Shown here one piece after another: positions 42,461 to 45,898 of a stretch of DNA of 45,898 nt (the stretch's first letter is position 1; every line of letters begins with the position of its first letter). The notes under the pieces were generated by a model, which did no database searches, had not been told where the DNA came from, and saw only the letters and a list, made by a program, of their open reading frames with translations. The position numbers and the translations under genes were made by a program. This stretch comes from Yinghuangia elevatio (GTDB lineage Bacteria > Actinomycetota > Actinomycetes > Streptomycetales > Streptomycetaceae): positions 1-45,898 of the forward strand of contig NZ_JBEZFP010000071.1 in NCBI RefSeq assembly GCF_040649515.1. Reading direction: 5' to 3'.

Positions 42461-43668
42461 CGATGGGTGAGCAGGGCGGTGCGTCGGATGTGGCGCTCCC
42501 GGCGGTGCTCGGGGGGTCGCCAGCGTTTCCGGAGGGGCTGCCGCTGACGCGCGTACAGGTCCCGGACCGTGCGGAGTTGGACCGCCGGTTCGACGCGATC
42601 CTCACGAGCGGGCAGCTGACGAACGGCGACACCGTCCGCGAACTGGAGGAGGCCGCGGCGGAGTTCCTGGAGGTGCCGCATGTGGTCGCGGTGGCGAGTT
42701 GCACGAGCGGCCTGATGCTGGTGCTCCAGGCGTTCGACGTCGCGGGCCATCGGGTCGCGATGCCGAGCTTCACGTTCTCGGCCACCGCGCACGCGGCCCA
42801 CTGGGCGGGCGGGCTACCGGACTTCGCCGAAGTGGACCGCGAGACGCTGACGCTGGATCCGGCGCTCCTGGCAAGCGTGATCGATGCGGCGGAAGGGTCT
42901 CCGCCCACTGTCAAGGCGCTGATGGCCACGCACGTGTACGGGACTCCGTGCCACGTCGAGGAGTTGGACAAGGTCGCCGCGGAGTGGGGCGTACCGCTGC
43001 TGTACGACGCGGCGCACGCGTTCGGCAGCCGCCGCGCCGGTACCCCGATCGGCGGGTTCGGGGCGGCCGAGGTGTTCAGCCTGAGCCCCACCAAGGTCCT
43101 CGCCGCGGCGGAGGGCGGTCTCGTCGCGACGCGCGACGCGTCGCTGGCCGAGCGGATCCGGCTCGGCCGGGGGTACGGCAACCCCGGCGACTACGACTGC
43201 CTCTTCCCGGGGCTGAACGCGCGGATGTCGGAGCTGCACGCCGCGCTCGCGCTGGTGTCGCTGCGCACGCTGCCCGAACGCGTGGCCCACCGAGGGGCGT
43301 TGGCGGCCGCGTTCGCGGCGCGTATCGAGGGGCTGCCCGGCGTACGGCTGCCCGCGCTCGCGGACGGCGACACGTCGACGTGGAAGGATCTGACGCTCAT
43401 CGTCGATCCGGCCGAATTCGGCTGCGACGTACCGGCGTTGGCGGCGGCACTGAAGGCCGAGGGAATCGATTCCCGGCGGTACTTCCACCCCGCGGTGCAC
43501 CTGCAGAAGGCGTACGCGTCGCCGCCCGGGTCGTGGCGGCTTCCGGTGACCGAGGAAATGGCCGAGCGGGTGCTGACGGTGCCGTTGTGGTCGCATATGG
43601 ACGAAGCCACGATCCTGCGCGTCGCGGACGCGGTGACCCGCATCCAGGCGCACTCCGCGCGGCTCTGA
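42451..43668 (+). CDS. DegT/DnrJ/EryC1/StrS-type PLP aminotransferase
   Basis: This 405-residue protein has PSFTFSATAHAAHWAG, LLYDAAHAFGSRRAG (Asp186 for the pyridine nitrogen), and VFSLSPTKVLAAAEGG with Schiff-base Lys215. GRGYGNPGDYD and a C-terminal VPLWSHMDEA follow. Family members aminate keto sugars on nucleotide carriers (for example 4-keto-6-deoxy sugars), giving the amino sugars that the acetyl- and acyltransferases of this locus could modify. The ATG at 42451 overlaps the membrane protein gene and has GGGAGGGGGG upstream. A perfect hairpin follows 7 bases after the stop. Confidence 0.93.
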   Translation: MAVTMGEQGGASDVALPAVLGGSPAFPEGLPLTRVQVPDRAELDRRFDAILTSGQLTNGDTVRELEEAAAEFLEVPHVVAVASCTSGLMLVLQAFDVAGHRVAMPSFTFSATAHAAHWAGGLPDFAEVDRETLTLDPALLASVIDAAEGSPPTVKALMATHVYGTPCHVEELDKVAAEWGVPLLYDAAHAFGSRRAGTPIGGFGAAEVFSLSPTKVLAAAEGGLVATRDASLAERIRLGRGYGNPGDYDCLFPGLNARMSELHAALALVSLRTLPERVAHRGALAAAFAARIEGLPGVRLPALADGDTSTWKDLTLIVDPAEFGCDVPALAAALKAEGIDSRRYFHPAVHLQKAYASPPGSWRLPVTEEMAERVLTVPLWSHMDEATILRVADAVTRIQAHSARL

Positions 43669-43675
43669 ACGCGTC

Positions 43676-43716
43676 GTGCGGGTGTGCGCGGGGGTTTGGC
43701 CCGCGCACACCCGCAC
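43676..43716 (+). terminator. Perfect 17-bp hairpin after the aminotransferase
   Basis: Arms 43676-43692 and 43700-43716 are perfectly complementary over 17 bp, with a 7-base loop GGTTTGG. It starts 7 bases after the stop of the last plus-operon gene. There is no U-tract, which is usual for high-GC actinomycete terminators. Confidence 0.85.
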
Positions 43717-43732
43717 GGAATGCGAACGTGCC

Positions 43733-43879
43733 GGACAAGGCTCCCGGCAAGTGACCGGACAAGTGGTCCGACAAGGGACCGGACACGGCGTTCGGTAAGC
43801 CGACGCACAAGGCGTCGCGCAAGGGCCGGGCAAGGGCCGGGCAAGGGCCGCACAAGGCCCGGACAATGCGTCGGACAAG
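43733..43879. repeat. 12-bp minisatellite, 13 degenerate GGACAAG units
   Basis: GGACAAG-like heptamers start at 43733, 43745, 43757, 43769, 43781, 43793, 43805 and 43817 (12-bp steps), then 43828, 43839, 43850 and 43861 (11-bp steps) and 43873 (12-bp step). Read from 43731 the first part encodes a P-D-K-x-type tetrapeptide series broken by a TGA after two units, so a present-day coding role is unlikely. Confidence 0.8.
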
Positions 43880-43922
43880 CGTCCGAATAGCTCGTGGAAT
43901 TTCCGCCGCGTTCTTCTCGGGG

Positions 43923-43957
43923 ACTCCTTTTCGGGCGGCCGCCGCCCGAAAAGGAGT
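43923..43957. terminator. Perfect 17-bp palindromic hairpin, probably bidirectional
   Basis: ACTCCTTTTCGGGC at 43923-43936 pairs with GCCCGAAAAGGAGT at 43944-43957, and the inner GGC/GCC extends the stem to 17 bp around one central base. The T-run and A-run inside the arms give partial intrinsic-terminator character on both strands. It separates two convergent genes. Confidence 0.8.
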
Positions 43958-44009
43958 TCACGTCACGGGGCGATCGCGGAGATGGTCACGAGGGCGGTCG
44001 CCGGGGTGG

Positions 44010-45113
44010 TCACGGAGTGCTGGTGCGGGTCAGTGCGTAAGTCCTTCCCGCAAGATCGGTGATGCGGCATTCGCCCGCGTCCGGCACCGCGGTCCGGACC
44101 CGGTCCACCGCCGCGTGCCGCCACTCCGCGGGGATGCCCTCGGTGCCCACGAGCACGCCGGCGACCGAACCCGCGACCGTCGCGTCGAGTTCGGTGTCCC
44201 AGCCGCCGCGCACGGTGAGCGACACCGTCTGCGTCCAGTCCCCGTCACCCCAGAGCAGACCGGCGGCGATCAGACACGCGTTGCCCACGGTGTGCTGCGG
44301 CCCGTAGTGCGCGTGGGCGCGGTGGATGTCGTCGGCGACGTCCGGCCAGCTGCGTCCGCGCGCGTGCGCGACCAGCACCTCGCACAGCGCGTCGCACAGG
44401 CGCGACCTGGGCGGGATGTGCCGCAGGGAAACAGCGACGGCCTCCGTGGCGTCGCGTGCGGTGAAGGCCGCCGACGAGAGGGCGGCGACCCACATGGCGC
44501 CGTACAGCCCGCTTCCGACGTGCGAGAGTTGCGCGTCCTTGCGGGCGAGCCGGGCGGCGCGCCGGGGATCGCCGGGGGCGATGTATCCGTACAGGTCGGC
44601 CCGGGGCAGGGCGCCGTCGCCCTCCTGCGTGGGCTCGGGCCTGCGCACGGTGCCGACGTGCCCGGGCACGGTCACGCCGTCGACGAGCATGCGGTACGCG
44701 GCCCGTTCGGCGCCGCCGGGCCGCAGGAAGGGCAGGGTCAGCAGCCATAGGGACGCCATCTGCTCGTGGGTGAAGCCCGGACCGTACGTCTCCAGCAACC
44801 GCAGCGTCAACACCGCGCGGTCGACGGCGTCGCAGCGGTCCAGCACTTCGCCCGGATGGGCCATCATGTGCGCGCCCGCGCAACGCCCCAGCCAGCCGCC
44901 CTGGATGCGGTCGAGGAGCACGTCGTCGGGTGGCGGCGGGTCGGGCGGTCCGTCGGGCGGCAGGCCCGCGTCGATGCCGGCGTCGTCGGCGGGTTCCCAG
45001 GCGCCCGCGGCATCCGGGGCGCCGGGGGCATCCGGCCGAGGCCGCCGCCCGGTCACGGCACCGTCGCGGTGCCCGCGGCCGTTGCCGGTCGGTTCGCTTC
45101 GTTCGCGTCGCAC
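44010..45113 (-). CDS. ADP-ribosylglycohydrolase family protein
   Basis: This 367-residue protein has a disordered Pro/Asp-rich head (1-65). The ADP-ribosylglycohydrolase (DraG-type) fold starts at LLDRIQGGWLGRCAGAHM. VGSGLYGAMWVAALSSAAF, a QHTVGNACLIAAGLLWG helix and the metal-site region GGWDTELDATVAGSVAG follow. The usual motif there is closer to G-D-T-D-x-N, so the second Asp is Glu and the Asn is Asp. The family removes ADP-ribose from proteins or hydrolyses related compounds; the changed residues leave activity open. The GTG at 45113 follows GGGGGAGGG. It faces the partial gene at 45427 across a divergent gap. Confidence 0.87.
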   Translation of the reverse strand: MRRERSEPTGNGRGHRDGAVTGRRPRPDAPGAPDAAGAWEPADDAGIDAGLPPDGPPDPPPPDDVLLDRIQGGWLGRCAGAHMMAHPGEVLDRCDAVDRAVLTLRLLETYGPGFTHEQMASLWLLTLPFLRPGGAERAAYRMLVDGVTVPGHVGTVRRPEPTQEGDGALPRADLYGYIAPGDPRRAARLARKDAQLSHVGSGLYGAMWVAALSSAAFTARDATEAVAVSLRHIPPRSRLCDALCEVLVAHARGRSWPDVADDIHRAHAHYGPQHTVGNACLIAAGLLWGDGDWTQTVSLTVRGGWDTELDATVAGSVAGVLVGTEGIPAEWRHAAVDRVRTAVPDAGECRITDLAGRTYALTRTSTP

Positions 45114-45426
45114 GTGGTCCCTCCCCCGTCGGGTGGGTCATGCGTTACAAGTGGACACAAGTGCGGGTGCACACAAGTGCGGTGGGCCCGCAGGCCGCAA
45201 GCAGCCATCATGCTCTGCGGAAGGCACGATGGCCACACTTCGTCGTACATCTGTACGCCAATGGCCCAATCGGATGTTATCGGTCCATGCCGACCACCGT
45301 TGGTTACGTGCACGTTGCATGGGAGGGGGGTACTTCGGGTCCTTGGCGTAAAACCAGCGCGTACCTCGGAAATTCGACAGCTCGAAGGGGGTTCGCAACG
45401 GCTCCGGATCGCGTACCTTATCGCCC
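45114..45426. other. Divergent regulatory gap with short repeats and palindromes
   Basis: This 313-bp gap holds no supported gene. It contains three ACAAGTG repeats near the ADP-ribosylglycohydrolase start, GTACATCTGTAC at 45245-45256, a perfect palindrome ACGTGCACGT at 45306-45315, and a TACCTT hexamer at 45414-45419 just ahead of the next gene. Several of these are plausible operator or promoter sites. Confidence 0.5.
45147..45179. repeat. ACAAGTG direct repeats upstream of ADP-ribosylglycohydrolase
   Basis: ACAAGTG occurs at 45147-45153, 45157-45163 and 45173-45179. The last two lie within a longer repeat ACACAAGTGCGG (45155-45166, 45171-45182) with a 16-bp period. They could be binding sites for a regulator of the adjacent gene. 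Confidence 0.45.
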
Positions 45427-45898
45427 ATGACCTCGGCTCGAGCCTTTGACGGCGGCATCTATTCGCCGTATTCGGAGACCCCGATCTACGACCGTCTGGT
45501 GGCCGAGCGGGGCCGCCCGGAGATCGGCCCCATGCACGTGCCCGCGCCGGACTTCACGGGGCTCGGGCACTACTCGCGCTTCGGCGAGCGCCCGGCCCTG
45601 CCGGCCTTGCCCGCGCTGCCCTCGTCGTACTCCGGTTCGTCGTACGGCGGTTCGTCGTATTCGAGCCCGTCGTACGCCGCCCCCGCGGCGCCTGCCGCCA
45701 CGTATTCCGGTAATTCGTACGGCAGTTCGCCGTACGCCAACGCCGGCTACACGTCGCCCGGCTACTCCCCGGCGCCGGCCCCGCCCGCGCCGCTGCCGTT
45801 CACACCGATCACCGGACAGCAGAGCGGCCAGTACGCCGCGGCCCCGCAGCCGCCGCAGCAGTATGCCGCGCAGCCGCTCCCGCCGGGCTACCGCCCGG
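45427..45898 (+). CDS. Tyr/Ser/Pro-rich protein, N-terminal part (runs off window)
   Basis: An open frame starts at ATG 45427 and continues without stop to the window end (157 codons seen). The first 55 residues look folded and conserved in style (GGIYSPYSETPIYDRLVAER, PMHVPAPDFTGLGHYSRFG). From residue 60 the protein is low complexity, with repeated SSY, SYG and SPSY steps and then Pro/Gln-rich sequence with QYAA. No signal peptide is seen. I do not recognise a function. TACCTT ends 7 bases before the ATG and no ribosome site is present, so a leaderless transcript is possible. The C-terminal domain lies outside the window. Confidence 0.75.
   Translation, partial: MTSARAFDGGIYSPYSETPIYDRLVAERGRPEIGPMHVPAPDFTGLGHYSRFGERPALPALPALPSSYSGSSYGGSSYSSPSYAAPAAPAATYSGNSYGSSPYANAGYTSPGYSPAPAPPAPLPFTPITGQQSGQYAAAPQPPQQYAAQPLPPGYRP

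Larger units (their letters stand above)
43669..44009. other. Convergent spacer with two hairpins and a minisatellite
   Basis: This 341-bp spacer lies between the aminotransferase (plus) and ADP-ribosylglycohydrolase (minus). It holds no supported gene: it consists of a terminator-like hairpin, a 12-bp repeat array and a second hairpin, each listed separately. Confidence 0.7.

Noticed and set aside
43728..43754. Small coding region through the P-D-K-x repeats
   Set aside because: A TGA ends it after eight codons and the unit length later shifts to 11 bp, so no sustained reading frame exists.
43733..43879. Possible CRISPR array
   Set aside because: Units are 11-12 bp and contiguous with no unique spacers, and no cas genes are nearby; it is a minisatellite.
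1..45898. tRNA, rRNA, insertion sequences, integrases or prophage genes
   Set aside because: No transposase or integrase motifs, no tRNA-like cloverleaf and no rRNA sequence were noticed on reading; composition is even throughout. A tRNA scan was not run.

Overview
The window is very GC-rich, with strong third-position GC bias, frequent GTG and TTG starts, and many 4-base or 8-base stop/start overlaps. This points to a filamentous actinomycete, most likely a Streptomyces relative; the sequence alone does not settle the genus. Almost the whole window is one surface- or exo-polysaccharide locus. It holds eight GT4-type and two GT2-type glycosyltransferases, a lipid-carrier sugar-phosphate transferase, an ABC polysaccharide exporter, a chain-length/kinase-like protein, two polymerase/ligase-like membrane proteins, two cytosolic-type polysaccharide deacetylases, three acyltransferases of the FemAB/GNAT type, and sugar-tailoring enzymes.

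Layout. (1) 41-8682, minus: two very large secreted modular proteins built from DUF4082 and Ig-like modules around enzyme-like cores. (2) 9036-12017: sugar-nucleotide epimerase, NeuD-like acetyltransferase and an O-antigen-ligase-like protein. (3) 12018-19490: two divergent operons around a 535-bp gap, each carrying a polysaccharide deacetylase next to a FemAB-like acyltransferase. The minus operon adds a GT4 and the initiating sugar transferase, the plus operon a GT2. (4) 19492-25378: a mixed stretch with a lipoprotein, a caspase-like protein, a methyltransferase, two GT4s, a macro-domain protein and uracil-DNA glycosylase. (5) 25400-34869, minus: a GT4, Wzm/Wzt-type ABC exporter, two GT4s and a GT2 in a tightly coupled run, then an FGLLP-type membrane protein. 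(6) 35108-43668, plus: a GT4, then a coupled operon of Wzz/kinase-like protein, GT4, acyltransferase, multi-spanning Wzy-like protein and DegT-type aminotransferase, closed by a perfect hairpin. (7) 43669-45898: a 12-bp minisatellite between two hairpins, an ADP-ribosylglycohydrolase, and the start of a Tyr/Ser/Pro-rich protein that runs off the window.

How the parts could work together (inference): the sugar transferase primes undecaprenyl phosphate, the glycosyltransferases extend the glycan, Wzm/Wzt exports it, and the Wzz-like and ligase-like proteins control length and attachment. The deacetylase-acyltransferase pairs could edit amino-sugar acyl groups. The secreted DUF4082 proteins could bind or remodel the finished polymer. 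No Wzx flippase, sortase or exosortase was seen.

The most unusual observations are the paired deacetylase/FemAB cassettes, a promoter-plus-leader sequence shared by two distant glycan genes, imperfect minisatellites at two convergent gene junctions, and several altered catalytic motifs (kinase Walker A, one GT4).
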